From Hydrogenophaga sp. (lineage in GTDB: Bacteria; Pseudomonadota; Gammaproteobacteria; Burkholderiales; Burkholderiaceae_C), in assembly GCF_018780385.1 (NCBI RefSeq), contig NZ_JADMJO010000041.1:62001-126000 (forward strand): DNA of 64,000 nucleotides, given 5' to 3'. Under the pieces are notes generated by a model that had not been told where the DNA came from, did no database searches, and saw nothing but the letters and a program-made list of their open reading frames with translations. The translations under genes were made by a program, and so were the position numbers. The stretch's first letter is position 1. Each line of letters opens with the position of its first letter. Positions 32,981-44,653 of the stretch are shown here, piece after piece.

Positions 32981-34027
32981 TCAGTCCCTGCCGGCCAGCA
33001 CGCGCTGCACCTGTTCCGGATTCAGATCGACCTGGTAGAACAACTTGTAAAAGTCGCGCGTGATCGTGTCGAGGTCTTCGGGAAACAGCGCCGGGTGCAC
33101 CTTGCTGCCCAGCCACCACAGACCGGGCAGGCGGTTGACGCTGGGTGGAAAGTCGATCCAGCCGAACGGCAGCTTGGGCGAGAGGTGCACACGCCCGTTC
33201 TTGACCGCGCTCACGCTGCGCCACAGCGGGTTGCCGCGCACGGTCTGCGCAAAGCTCTGGTCGATGGTGACGATCACCTCCGGGTCCCAGGCCAGCACCT
33301 GCTCCATCGACACCGTGGCCAGGCCGCCCTGCAGCTCGGCGGCCACGTTGCGGATGCCCATGGCGTCAAGAATTTCCACGTTGATCGAACCGCCCAGCCC
33401 GGTCTCCAGCCCGTCGGGACCCCGCGCGCAATACACACGAGGCTGCGATGGCGCCCGGGCCGCACGCTCGCGCACCGTGCGCAAGGTGTCGCTCGCATAG
33501 CGCGCCAGCACGGCTGCGCGCTCCTGCCGGCCGGTGAGTTCACCCAGCAGCGTGTAGCCCTGCGCCACGGCGGCCAGTCGACCGTCGAGCAGCGCGTACG
33601 GAATGCCGGTTTGTGACTGCACGCGGTCCGCCAGCTCGGCGAAGGTCTGGCGGGTCGAGCCCGCGTCCACGATCAGGTCGGGCTTGCTGAGCAGCAGTTG
33701 TTCGAGGTTGGTGGTGTTGCCGCGCCCGGTGAGGCGCCCCACCTCGGGCCGGCTGCCGATGCCGGGCAACAAAAACTCAAGCTCGGGGCCACGGTTGGCG
33801 CGCGGCCAGCCGATGAGCGCATCGGGTGCGAGCGTGTAGAGCCAGATGGCGGCGGGCGGGCCGGCGGGGAAGATGCGCTGCGCCCTGGCCGGCACGGTGA
33901 CGCGGCGCCCCGCGCCGTCGATGATGCTGCGGGCCTGGCCCCACGCCGGCAGTCCAGCGAGTGCGCCCGACGCGATCAGCAGGTCGCGCCGACGCAGACC
34001 CGAATCATCAGGGTGGGCCAAAGCCAT
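32981..34027 (-). CDS. BtuF/TroA-like periplasmic binding protein (possible MolA)
   Basis: A protein of 348 residues with a Tat-type twin-arginine leader (LRRRDLLIASGALAGLPAWG), followed by the cluster A-II receptor fold: ARSIIDGAGRRVTVP, RIFPAGPPAAIWLYTLAPDALIGW, LEQLLLSKPDLIVDAG and VLAWDPEVIVTID. PELEFLLPGIG and WRSVSAVKNGRVHLSPKLPFGW are typical of the group with MolA. ATG 34027 overlaps the end of the ModA-like gene by 20 bases. Ligand by context: molybdate or tungstate. Confidence 0.82.
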   Translation of the reverse strand: MALAHPDDSGLRRRDLLIASGALAGLPAWGQARSIIDGAGRRVTVPARAQRIFPAGPPAAIWLYTLAPDALIGWPRANRGPELEFLLPGIGSRPEVGRLTGRGNTTNLEQLLLSKPDLIVDAGSTRQTFAELADRVQSQTGIPYALLDGRLAAVAQGYTLLGELTGRQERAAVLARYASDTLRTVRERAARAPSQPRVYCARGPDGLETGLGGSINVEILDAMGIRNVAAELQGGLATVSMEQVLAWDPEVIVTIDQSFAQTVRGNPLWRSVSAVKNGRVHLSPKLPFGWIDFPPSVNRLPGLWWLGSKVHPALFPEDLDTITRDFYKLFYQVDLNPEQVQRVLAGRD

Positions 34028-34814
34028 AGCGCGCAAACGTGGTCTGTGCGGCGGGTGTCAGCAATGCCTTTGCGAAGGCCTCGGCCGGCGCAGGCGCACC
34101 GCGCCGCACAGTGAGGCCGTAAGACGCCCCCACCTGCAAGGCTGCGGGCACCTGCACCACCTTCAGGCGCGGCACCTCTTTTTGCGACGCGACGGCGTTG
34201 GTGCAGTAGGTGAGAAACACGTCGGCCTGGCCCTGGTCCATGACCCACGCGTAAGTGCCTCGGCCAGCAGGCGGCTTGGGTGAATCGGGGCCCCCCGTGA
34301 GCTTGAGCGCCTTGGCGTCGAGCGCGGCGTAGGCGCCGCTGCGCACAATCTCGGCCTTGCGGAACAGCTCCCACGCGTAGTCGCCCGAGGGGTCGGCCTG
34401 GGGTGTGGAGGTGCCCAGCTTTACCGCAGGATCGAGCAGGGTGTCGAGCAAGTCCTGCGGCGTGGCATTCACGCTCGCCTGCGTGAGCGCACACAGGCTG
34501 TTGCGAGCGAACACGGTGGGCGGCGCCCATCCCCCGGCAGCGGCCAGGCGCTGCGGGTGCTGGGTGTCGGCCGAGGCAAACACCTGTGCGCCCTCGCCTT
34601 TTTCGATGCGCTCGCGCAGCAGGCCCGAAGCACCGAAGGTCAGCGCGATCTTCTGCCCTGTGCTCGCCTCGTGATCGCGCGCGATCTCGGTGAGCACCTC
34701 GCGCAGGCTGCCCGCGGCGTAGACCTGCAAAGGTACTTTCATCTCGCTCGTGTCAGGCGATGCGCAGCCGACCAGCGTGGCCAGGGCGATGACCGTCAGG
34801 CTGGCGCGGCGCAT
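34008..34814 (-). CDS. ModA-like oxyanion-binding lipoprotein without its own permease
   Basis: A protein of 268 residues. The lipobox LATLVGC places it on the outer face of the inner membrane as a lipoprotein. LQVYAAGSLREVLTEIA, FGASGLLRERIEKG and AQVFASADTQHPQRL are ModA-type segments. Four cysteines are visible. It sits between tupA (6 bases) and the BtuF-like gene (overlap), so it could supply either transporter. It is divergent from ModA at 27800-28546. Confidence 0.8.
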   Translation of the reverse strand: MRRASLTVIALATLVGCASPDTSEMKVPLQVYAAGSLREVLTEIARDHEASTGQKIALTFGASGLLRERIEKGEGAQVFASADTQHPQRLAAAGGWAPPTVFARNSLCALTQASVNATPQDLLDTLLDPAVKLGTSTPQADPSGDYAWELFRKAEIVRSGAYAALDAKALKLTGGPDSPKPPAGRGTYAWVMDQGQADVFLTYCTNAVASQKEVPRLKVVQVPAALQVGASYGLTVRRGAPAPAEAFAKALLTPAAQTTFARYGFGPP

Positions 34815-34820
34815 CGCGCT

Positions 34821-35633
34821 TCACTTGCTGGCATTGGGGAAGAAGAGCTGCTCCCCGCCGATCTTGTAGCCAGCAATCGCTGTCTGCCCGGCCGGGCCGG
34901 TGACCCAGTCCACAAACTTCTGGCCGTCGGCGGTCTTGACCTGCGGGTGCTTGGCCGCGCTCACCAGCATCACGCCGTACTGGTTGAACAGGCGCTTGTC
35001 GCCCTCCACCAGCACCACGAGATCGGCGCGGTTCTTGAAGTTGAGCCAGGTGCCACGATCGGCCAACACGTAGCCGCCGGCGCTGGACGCGATGTTGAGT
35101 GCCGGGCCCATGCCGCAGCCGCACTCTTTGTAGCCCGTGCCCTTGTTGGCGTCGGTGTCGGTCATCTTCCAGAAGCGCAGCTCGGCCGCGTGCGTGCCGC
35201 TCTTGTCGCCGCGCGAGATGAAAGGCGCGTTGGCCGTGGCGACCTTCTTCATGGCGGCCACGATGTCGTTGCCCTTGGCCTGCACAGGGTCGGTCTTGGG
35301 GCCGATCAGCACGAAGTCGTTGTACATGACCTCCTGGCGCCTGGCAGCAAAGCCATCAGCGACAAACTTCTCTTCGGCCACCTTGTCGTGCACGAAGAGC
35401 ACGTCGGCATCGCCGCGGCGCGCCATGTCGATGGCCTGGCCTGTGCCGAGAGCAACGACCTTCACGTCGATGCCGCTGGTTTTCTTGAATTCGGGCAGCA
35501 GGTAAGAGAACAGCCCTGACTGCTCGGTGGACGTGGTGGACGCCACCACGATGCTTTGCGCCATGGCGCCGGCGCTGGCCAGCAAGACGGCGCCGAGGGT
35601 GGCAGAGAGGGTCAGACGGCGCAACACATTCAC
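34821..35633 (-). CDS. tupA: Tungstate-binding protein TupA
   Basis: A periplasmic receptor of 270 residues. A signal peptide (about 1-24, ending AGAMA) is followed by IVVASTTSTEQSGLFSYL, which holds the TTSTxxSG oxyanion motif of TupA. SRGDKSGTHAAELRFW and SAGGYVLADRGTW complete the binding site. The start is GTG 35633, 7 bases after AGGAG and overlapping the stop of tupC. TupABC takes up tungstate with high selectivity over molybdate. Confidence 0.9.
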   Translation of the reverse strand: MNVLRRLTLSATLGAVLLASAGAMAQSIVVASTTSTEQSGLFSYLLPEFKKTSGIDVKVVALGTGQAIDMARRGDADVLFVHDKVAEEKFVADGFAARRQEVMYNDFVLIGPKTDPVQAKGNDIVAAMKKVATANAPFISRGDKSGTHAAELRFWKMTDTDANKGTGYKECGCGMGPALNIASSAGGYVLADRGTWLNFKNRADLVVLVEGDKRLFNQYGVMLVSAAKHPQVKTADGQKFVDWVTGPAGQTAIAGYKIGGEQLFFPNASK

Positions 35634-36394
35634 ACGCTTTCTCCTTGAACAAACAAATGGGCCTGCGGGCACAACGCGCGCAGCAGGTCGTGGTTGAAAA
35701 AATCGGCCACCGGCAGGTCGGCCAGCAGCCGCCCCTGTTCGATGTAAATCACGCGGCTGGCCAGGCGCTTGACCTGGCCGAGGTTGTGGCTGCTGAAGAC
35801 CAACGTGGGCGGGCGCTCGCCCGCCGGGTGGGGATGGCCCAAGGTGAACTCGGCGATCTGCGCCTCCACCTCGCGTTTGGCATGCGGATCCAGGCTGGCG
35901 GTGGGTTCGTCGAGCAGCCACACGTCGGGCCGCAAGGCCCAGGCGCGGGCCAGTGCCACGCGCTGCTGCTGCCCGCCCGAGAGCGCTCGGGCATTGCGCT
36001 CGGCGAGATGCCCCAGCTCCACACGGTCCAGCGCAGCCAGCGCCAGGGCCCGCGTCTCGCGCCAGGCGATGCCCTGGAGCCAGAGTCCGAGCTGGATGTT
36101 CAGCCGCACGCTCAGCCGCAGCATGTGGGGCCGCTGGAACAGCATGGCCACGCGCTGCTGGCTAGAGGCATGCAGTTCGCCGCCGCTGATGCGTTGCAGG
36201 CTGTGCAAGGTGCGCAGCAGCGTGCTCTTGCCGCTGCCATTGGCGCCCACCAGTGCCACGCGCTCGCCGGCCTGGATGCGCAGATAAATATCGGTCAGGG
36301 CATGCAGCCGTCCGGCGGGGCCCAGGTGCACCTGCACGTTGCGCAGGTCAAAACAGACCGCGGGCACCACTGCGTTCAGGGGCAGGCCGGTCAT
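35630..36394 (-). CDS. tupC: Tungstate ABC transporter ATPase TupC
   Basis: A protein of 254 residues. The Walker A is GANGSGKST, the signature LSGGQQQRVALARAW, the Walker B VWLLDEPTASLD and the H-loop FSSHNLGQ. It overlaps tupB by 4 bases at its start and tupA by 4 bases at its end, consistent with translational coupling. It has no C-terminal TOBE domain, unlike ModC, so it is not expected to sense oxyanion directly. Confidence 0.9.
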   Translation of the reverse strand: MTGLPLNAVVPAVCFDLRNVQVHLGPAGRLHALTDIYLRIQAGERVALVGANGSGKSTLLRTLHSLQRISGGELHASSQQRVAMLFQRPHMLRLSVRLNIQLGLWLQGIAWRETRALALAALDRVELGHLAERNARALSGGQQQRVALARAWALRPDVWLLDEPTASLDPHAKREVEAQIAEFTLGHPHPAGERPPTLVFSSHNLGQVKRLASRVIYIEQGRLLADLPVADFFNHDLLRALCPQAHLFVQGESV

Positions 36395-37128
36395 GGGGTC
36401 ACCAGCTTCAAACGCGTCGCATCAGCGCTGTCGGTGCGCTCGCGCCAGCGGCTCAGCAGCGACACCAGGGCATTGAGCACCAGCACCACACCCAGCAACA
36501 CCAGGCCCAGACCCAGCGCCAGCGGCAGATCGCCCTTGCTGGTTTCCAGCGCGATCGCGGTTGTCATCACGCGGGTGAAGCCCTCGATGTTGCCGCCCAC
36601 GATCATCACCGCGCCCACTTCAGACACCGCACGGCCAAACGCCGTGAGCAACACGGTGATGAGGGCGTAGCGGTCGTCCCAGGCCAGCAGCAGACTGCGC
36701 AACACCGGCCCCGCGCCCATGGACGAGAGTTGCTCGCCATGGCTGCGGTCGGCGTCTTCCACCACCTGGCGCGTGAGCGCCGTGACCAAGGGCAGCACCA
36801 GGCAGGCCTGCGCCAGCACCATGGCCTGAAAACTGAACAACCAACCGAGGAATCCCAAGGGACCCGAGCGTGACAGCAAGAGATAGATCACCAGGCCGAC
36901 CACCACCGATGGCACGGCCAGGAAGGTGTTGAGCAGGGTGAGCACGACACCGCGCCCCGTGAATCGCGAGACCGCCAGCCAGGCGCCGAGCACGAGGCCC
37001 AGGCTGCATGCCAGCGCACACGCCATGGCGCTCACCGCCAGGGACCGGCTCACCACCGCCCACAGACCCGGATCGCCCGAAACCACCAGTTGCAGTGCGG
37101 TGGTGACGCTATCGGTAAAGGTGTTCAT
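36391..37128 (-). CDS. tupB: Tungstate ABC transporter permease TupB
   Basis: A permease of 245 residues with five to six membrane helices. The family stretches are VPSVVVGLVIYLLLSRSGPLG, ALITVLLTAFGRAVSEVGAVMIVGGNIEG and TRVMTTAIALETSKGDLPLAL. ATG 37128 is chosen over a frame start at 37143 by the family N-terminus. It is the first gene of the seven-gene operon (tupB, tupC, tupA, ModA-like, BtuF-, BtuC- and BtuD-like) and is divergent from a regulator gene. Confidence 0.9.
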   Translation of the reverse strand: MNTFTDSVTTALQLVVSGDPGLWAVVSRSLAVSAMACALACSLGLVLGAWLAVSRFTGRGVVLTLLNTFLAVPSVVVGLVIYLLLSRSGPLGFLGWLFSFQAMVLAQACLVLPLVTALTRQVVEDADRSHGEQLSSMGAGPVLRSLLLAWDDRYALITVLLTAFGRAVSEVGAVMIVGGNIEGFTRVMTTAIALETSKGDLPLALGLGLVLLGVVLVLNALVSLLSRWRERTDSADATRLKLVTP

Positions 37129-37139
37129 GTGGGCGCAAA

Positions 37140-37218
37140 GCATAGGGGCAACACCCCCCGGGACAACTACGTACTGACGCGGTATGAACCCCCGTGCATA
37201 GGCAGTTCATTGCATAGG
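37140..37218. promoter_or_regulatory. Three GCATAGG direct repeats in the tupB/regulator gap
   Basis: GCATAGG occurs at 37140-37146, 37196-37202 and 37212-37218 in the 153-base divergent gap. The last two are 16 bases apart and extend to TGCATAGG. Repeats in a regulator-transporter gap are candidate binding sites for the product of 37282-38409. There is no experimental support. Confidence 0.4.
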
Positions 37219-37281
37219 GTGCCGTGCTCTGGGCATCGGGCCGGTCGGCGGCATTGCGCGCTTGGGGCACACTCGCGGACC

Positions 37282-38409
37282 ATGAAACAGATCCAGTTGT
37301 CGTACGCGTTTGCCGCTCGCGCGCCGGACCGCTCCAGCGGCCATGCGCTGCTGCGCAATCCGATGATGGATGTGCTGCAAGCGGTTCACACGAGCGGCTC
37401 CATCTCGGCCGCTGCGCGTCAACTGGACTTGTCCTACCGCCATGTCTGGGGGCAGCTCAAGGATTGGGAAACGGCCCTGGGGCAGGCGCTGGTGTTCTGG
37501 GAACGCGGCCAGGCAGCGCGCCTGACGCCGTTTGGTGAGCGCCTGCTGATGGCCGAGCGGCTGGCCCAGGCCCGGCTGGGGCCGCAGATCGAAAGCTTGC
37601 GCGCCGAGTTGGAGCACGCCTTTGCCCGCGCCTTCGACGACGCCGGCGAGGAAGGCGACAGCGAGGTGCTGACGCTTTACGCGAGCCACGACCACGCCTT
37701 GAGCGCCCTGCAGGAATTTGCCTCCACCCGCACACCGGGGGCCAAGGACTCAGGCCGTCTGCACCTGGACATCCGCTTCTGCGGCAGCGTGGACGCCATT
37801 CGCGCGCTCAACGAAGGCCGCTGCGCCCTGGCCGGGTTTCACACCCAGCCGTTTGCCGCCTCGGGCAGCCAGAGCGCGCGCACCTACCGCCCGCTGCTCA
37901 AGCCCGGGCTGCACAAGATCATCGGTTTCGCGCGCCGCGCCCAGGGCCTGATGGTGGCCCCCGGCAACCCGCTGCGGCTGCAAGACATGAACGACGTGGC
38001 CCGCCTGCAGGTTCGCTTCGTCAACCGCGCGCTGGGCACCGGCACGCGCTTGCTGATGGACGAACTGCTCACACAGGCCCTGCTGATGCCGGAAGACATC
38101 ACCGGTTTCGACCATGTGGAGAGTTCACACGCCGCGGTGGCCCAGGCGGTGGCCAGTGGCACAGCCGATGTGGGCCTGGGCACCGAGTACGCCGCCCGCA
38201 CCCAGGGTCTGGGCTTTGTGCCGCTCACCGAAGAGCGTTACTTGCTGGTGTGCCTGAAGACCGCGCTGGAGCAGCCTGCCGTGCAGCGCCTGCTGCAACG
38301 CCTGCGCAGCCGCGCATGGCACGACCAGTTGGCGGGCCTGCCGGGCTATGTGCCCGACCATTGCGGCGAAGTGGCCGCCATGAAGCGCCTGCTCCCTTGG
38401 TGGGACTGA
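37282..38409 (+). CDS. ModE-like HTH regulator with periplasmic-binding-like domain (TupR-like)
   Basis: A protein of 375 residues. The N-terminal winged helix (about 25-110) has ISAAARQLDLSYRHVWGQLKDWE, like ModE. The C-terminal part (about 125-375) is a PBP-like domain with RLQVRFVNRALGTGTRLLMD and HAAVAQAVASGTADVGLG, the segments that bind a ligand in this family. Such proteins regulate tungstate/molybdate genes in other bacteria. It is divergent from the tup operon, so control of tup in response to tungstate is the natural inference. Confidence 0.82.
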   Translation: MKQIQLSYAFAARAPDRSSGHALLRNPMMDVLQAVHTSGSISAAARQLDLSYRHVWGQLKDWETALGQALVFWERGQAARLTPFGERLLMAERLAQARLGPQIESLRAELEHAFARAFDDAGEEGDSEVLTLYASHDHALSALQEFASTRTPGAKDSGRLHLDIRFCGSVDAIRALNEGRCALAGFHTQPFAASGSQSARTYRPLLKPGLHKIIGFARRAQGLMVAPGNPLRLQDMNDVARLQVRFVNRALGTGTRLLMDELLTQALLMPEDITGFDHVESSHAAVAQAVASGTADVGLGTEYAARTQGLGFVPLTEERYLLVCLKTALEQPAVQRLLQRLRSRAWHDQLAGLPGYVPDHCGEVAAMKRLLPWWD

Positions 38410-38419
38410 ACAAAAAATA

Positions 38420-38444
38420 CCGTTCGGGCTGAGCCTGTCGAAGC
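38420..38444. repeat. Dispersed intergenic repeat, TTCGGGCTGAGCCTGTCGAA type
   Basis: The core CGTTCGGGCTGAGCCTGTCG and flanks match a short repeat that I know to be abundant between genes of Comamonadaceae and related betaproteobacteria. TTCG and CGAA ends form an imperfect hairpin. Only one copy occurs in this window, between the regulator gene and coaBC. Confidence 0.6.
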
Positions 38445-38478
38445 CTCACCCAAACCTCGCTGCTCCCTTTGCTTCCGC

Positions 38479-39705
38479 TCAGCTCTTGAGCCGCCGAGCA
38501 ATCTCATCGATCAGCTGACGCGCCAGCACCAGCTTCGACGCCCGCGGCAACTCAAGCGTGCCGTGCGCGTCCACCAACAGCAGCGCGTTGTCGTCCTGCC
38601 CAAACGTGTCGGGGCCGATGTTGCCCACCAGCAGCGGCACACCCTTGCGCGCGCGCTTGGCCTGGGCGTGGGTCAGCAGATCGTGGCTCTCGGCGGCAAA
38701 GCCCACGCAGTACAGCGCGCCGCTCTGCGCGCGCTCCCCACCGGCGATGCCGGCCAGGATGTCGGGGTTCTCCACGAACGACAGCGTGGGCACCTCACCC
38801 GAGCCGTCTTTCTTGATCTTCTGGTCCATCATCTGCGCCGGGCGCCAGTCGGCCACGGCGGCGGCCGAGACAAACACGGTGGCGGCCTGGGCCAGGTGGT
38901 CCAGCGTTTTCTGCATGTTCAACGCCGACTTCACATTGATGCGCCCCACGCCGCGCGGCGTGGGCAGTCCCACCGGGCCGGCCACCAGCGTCACATGGGC
39001 GCCGGCTTCGTGCGCGGCGCGGGCGATGGCAAAACCCATCTTGCCGCTGGAGAGGTTGGTCAGGCCGCGCACCGGGTCGATGGCTTCGAAGGTGGGGCCG
39101 GCGCTCACCAGCACATGTTGGCCCGCGAGCACCTTGGGCTTGAAGAAGCGGACCAGGTCGTACAGGAGCTCGTCGGGCTCCAGCATGCGGCCGTCCCCGG
39201 TTTCGCCGCAGGCCTGATCGCCCGCGCCCACGTCAAGCACGGTGGCGCCGTCGGCGCGCAGCTGATCGATGTTGCGCTGCGTGGCGGGGTGCGCCCACAT
39301 CTCTCGGTTCATGGCGGGCGCCAGGATCAGCGGCACGCTATCGATGGGGCGCGCCAGGCACATCAGCGAGAGCAGTTCGTCGGCCCGGCCGTGCACCAGC
39401 TTGGCCATGAAATCGGCGCTGGCCGGGGCGACCACGATCGCGTCGGCCTCGCGGCTGAGGTTGATGTGCGGCATGTTGTTGTCGGCGCCGCCCGAGGTGC
39501 GCGCGTCCCACTGCGAGGTGAAGACCGGGCGGCCCGAGAGCGCCTGCATCGTCACCGCGGTCATGAACTGCTCGGCCGCCTCGGTCATGACGACCTGCAC
39601 CGTGGCGCCCTCTTTCACCAGCGCCCGGCACAGTTCGGCGGCCTTGTAGCAGGCAATACCGCCCGAGAGACCCAGGACGATGTGTTTTCCAGTGAGTTCG
39701 TTCAT
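38479..39705 (-). CDS. coaBC: Bifunctional phosphopantothenoylcysteine decarboxylase/synthetase
   Basis: A protein of 408 residues for coenzyme A synthesis. The N-terminal CoaC flavoprotein (about 1-185) has [15 protein letters not shown], the active-site histidine in [14 protein letters not shown] and [10 protein letters not shown]. The C-terminal CoaB synthetase (about 190-408) has [36 protein letters not shown] and the lysine-rich QKIKKDG. ATG 39705 is chosen because the longer frame to 40014 overlaps pyrG and lacks family residues. Confidence 0.96.
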   Translation of the reverse strand: MNELTGKHIVLGLSGGIACYKAAELCRALVKEGATVQVVMTEAAEQFMTAVTMQALSGRPVFTSQWDARTSGGADNNMPHINLSREADAIVVAPASADFMAKLVHGRADELLSLMCLARPIDSVPLILAPAMNREMWAHPATQRNIDQLRADGATVLDVGAGDQACGETGDGRMLEPDELLYDLVRFFKPKVLAGQHVLVSAGPTFEAIDPVRGLTNLSSGKMGFAIARAAHEAGAHVTLVAGPVGLPTPRGVGRINVKSALNMQKTLDHLAQAATVFVSAAAVADWRPAQMMDQKIKKDGSGEVPTLSFVENPDILAGIAGGERAQSGALYCVGFAAESHDLLTHAQAKRARKGVPLLVGNIGPDTFGQDDNALLLVDAHGTLELPRASKLVLARQLIDEIARRLKS

Positions 39706-39787
39706 GGGCGCAATGTAGCAGTTGGGCCCTGTCCGCACGGTCCGCCGGGTGGGGCGGACGGATGGCAGATGGGGGCGGCATTTATAA

Positions 39788-41500
<1,713 letters not shown>

Positions 41501-41513
41501 TCGAATACACACC

Positions 41514-42371
41514 ATGAAACTTTGCGGCTTTGACATCGGGCTGAATCAGCCCTTCTTCCTGATCGCCGGTCCCTGCGTGATCGAGTCCGAACAACTGCAG
41601 ATGGACGTGGCAGGGCAGCTCAAGGAAATCACCGGCAGCCTGGGCATCCCCTTCATCTTCAAGAGCAGCTTCGACAAGGCCAACCGCAGCAGCGGCACCA
41701 GCTACCGCGGCCCGGGCCGCGACAAGGGCCTGGAGATCCTGGCCAAGGTCAAGCGTGAACTGGGCGTGCCGGTGCTCACCGACGTGCACAGCGAAGACGA
41801 CATCGCAGACGCCTCGCGCGTGGTCGACGTGCTGCAGACGCCCGCCTTCCTGTGCCGCCAGACCGATTTCATCCGCGCCGTGGCGCAAAGCGGCAAGCCC
41901 GTGAACATCAAGAAGGGCCAGTTTCTTGCACCGCACGACATGAAGAACGTGATCGACAAGGCGCGGGCAGCCGCCAAAGAAGCGGGTCTGAATGAAGACA
42001 ACTTCATGGCCTGCGAGCGCGGAGCGAGCTTTGGCTACAACAACCTTGTGAGCGACATGCGTTCGCTCTCGATCATGCGAGAGACCGGCGCGCCGGTGGT
42101 GTTCGACGCCACCCACAGCGTGCAGTTGCCCGGCGGGCATGGCACCAGCAGTGGCGGCCAGCGCGAGATGGTGCCGGTGCTGGCGCGCGCGGCTGTGGCC
42201 GTGGGCGTGGCCGGCCTCTTCATGGAAACCCATCCCGACCCGGCCAAGGCCATGAGCGACGGCCCCAACGCCGTGCCGCTCAAACACATGAAAGCGCTGC
42301 TGGAAACGCTGCTGGCGCTGGACGCCGTGACGAAGAAGAACGGTTTTCTCGAAGACCACTTCACCGCCTGA
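41514..42371 (+). CDS. kdsA: 3-deoxy-8-phosphooctulonate (KDO-8-P) synthase
   Basis: A protein of 285 residues. It condenses phosphoenolpyruvate with arabinose 5-phosphate for the KDO of lipopolysaccharide, so the cell is Gram-negative. Signatures are [40 protein letters not shown] and [12 protein letters not shown]. It lies 13 bases after pyrG. Confidence 0.97.
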   Translation: MKLCGFDIGLNQPFFLIAGPCVIESEQLQMDVAGQLKEITGSLGIPFIFKSSFDKANRSSGTSYRGPGRDKGLEILAKVKRELGVPVLTDVHSEDDIADASRVVDVLQTPAFLCRQTDFIRAVAQSGKPVNIKKGQFLAPHDMKNVIDKARAAAKEAGLNEDNFMACERGASFGYNNLVSDMRSLSIMRETGAPVVFDATHSVQLPGGHGTSSGGQREMVPVLARAAVAVGVAGLFMETHPDPAKAMSDGPNAVPLKHMKALLETLLALDAVTKKNGFLEDHFTA

Positions 42372-42392
42372 TTTCTCTTTCCTTGTTCCTGA

Positions 42393-43694
<1,302 letters not shown>

Positions 43695-43704
43695 TTTCTG
43701 ACCC

Positions 43705-43989
43705 ATGGCCCACCGCCTCATCCCCGCCCTGCTGATCGCACTGCTGCTGGTGCTGCACGCCCAGCTGTGGTTCGGGCGGGGCAGTGTGCCGCGGGTGACG
43801 AGCATGAAGCAGCAGTTCGTCGCGCAGGAGCAGGCCAACCGCGACGCGCAGCAGCGCAACGACCAGCTGATGAGCGAGGTGCGCGACCTGCAGGAGGGCC
43901 TGGACATGGTCGAGGAACTCGCCCGCGCGGAACTGGGCATGGTCAAGCCCAACGAAATCTTCGTGCAGATCGCGCAGAACAAGCGCTGA
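43705..43989 (+). CDS. ftsB: Cell division protein FtsB
   Basis: A small bitopic membrane protein of 94 residues. One helix (about 5-20) is followed by a periplasmic coiled coil (QQFVAQEQANRDAQQRNDQLMSEVRDL), then the conserved EELARAELGMVKPNEIFVQ. It joins FtsL and FtsQ at the division site. Its position just after eno (10 bases) is the usual one. Confidence 0.93.
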   Translation: MAHRLIPALLIALLLVLHAQLWFGRGSVPRVTSMKQQFVAQEQANRDAQQRNDQLMSEVRDLQEGLDMVEELARAELGMVKPNEIFVQIAQNKR

Positions 43990-43993
43990 CGCC

Positions 43994-44653
43994 ATGGCGG
44001 CCGTCACGGTGGCGCTGCTCGGTGGCGAGTCCAGCGGCAAGACCACACTGGGCCTGGCCATCACCGACCACCTCAACTCCCTGGGCGTGCCGACCACGCT
44101 CGTGCCCGAGCATCTGCGCGCGTGGTGTGAACACGAAGGCCGTGCGCCGCTGGCGCACGAGCAGGCAGGCATCGCCGAAGAACAAACCCGATGGATCGAG
44201 GCCGCCGCGAACGGCACGGCTCAGGTGATCGTGGCCGACACCACGGCGCTGGTGGTCTCGGCCTACAGCGAACGGGTGTTCAACGACACCTCGCTGCACG
44301 GGCCTTCGCTGGCGCAACAAGGTCGGATCCAGCTCACCTTGCTGATGGGTCTGGACTTGCCCTGGCGCGCCGATGGCCTGTTTCGCGAGGGCCCGGCGGC
44401 ACGGGCCGGCATCGACACAGTGCTCCGCCGCGAACTGCAGGCGGCGGGCATTCCATTCCAGACCGTCTACGGGCCGGCAGCGGCACGTTTGCAGCACGCG
44501 CTGCGCGCGGTGGGCGTGTTGCTGGGCCGCCCCTTGGTGGCGCGTGACCCGCAGCTGGAAGCGGGCACAGGCCGCTGGACCTGCGAGAACTGCAGCGACC
44601 CGGAGTGCGAACGGCGGCTGTTCAGCCGGCTCGTGACGAACCGGCCGGGTTGA
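43994..44653 (+). CDS. NadR-like P-loop kinase (putative ribosylnicotinamide kinase domain)
   Basis: A soluble protein of 219 residues. The P-loop is LLGGESSGKTTL (about 8-19), then VPEHLRAWCEHEG and VIVADTTALVVSAYSERVF follow, as in the kinase half of NadR. It ends with a cysteine cluster WTCENCSDPECERRLF that could bind a metal. There is no nucleotidyltransferase or DNA-binding part, unlike full NadR. Phosphorylation of nicotinamide riboside is suggested by family but unproven. It follows ftsB by 4 bases. Confidence 0.7.
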   Translation: MAAVTVALLGGESSGKTTLGLAITDHLNSLGVPTTLVPEHLRAWCEHEGRAPLAHEQAGIAEEQTRWIEAAANGTAQVIVADTTALVVSAYSERVFNDTSLHGPSLAQQGRIQLTLLMGLDLPWRADGLFREGPAARAGIDTVLRRELQAAGIPFQTVYGPAAARLQHALRAVGVLLGRPLVARDPQLEAGTGRWTCENCSDPECERRLFSRLVTNRPG

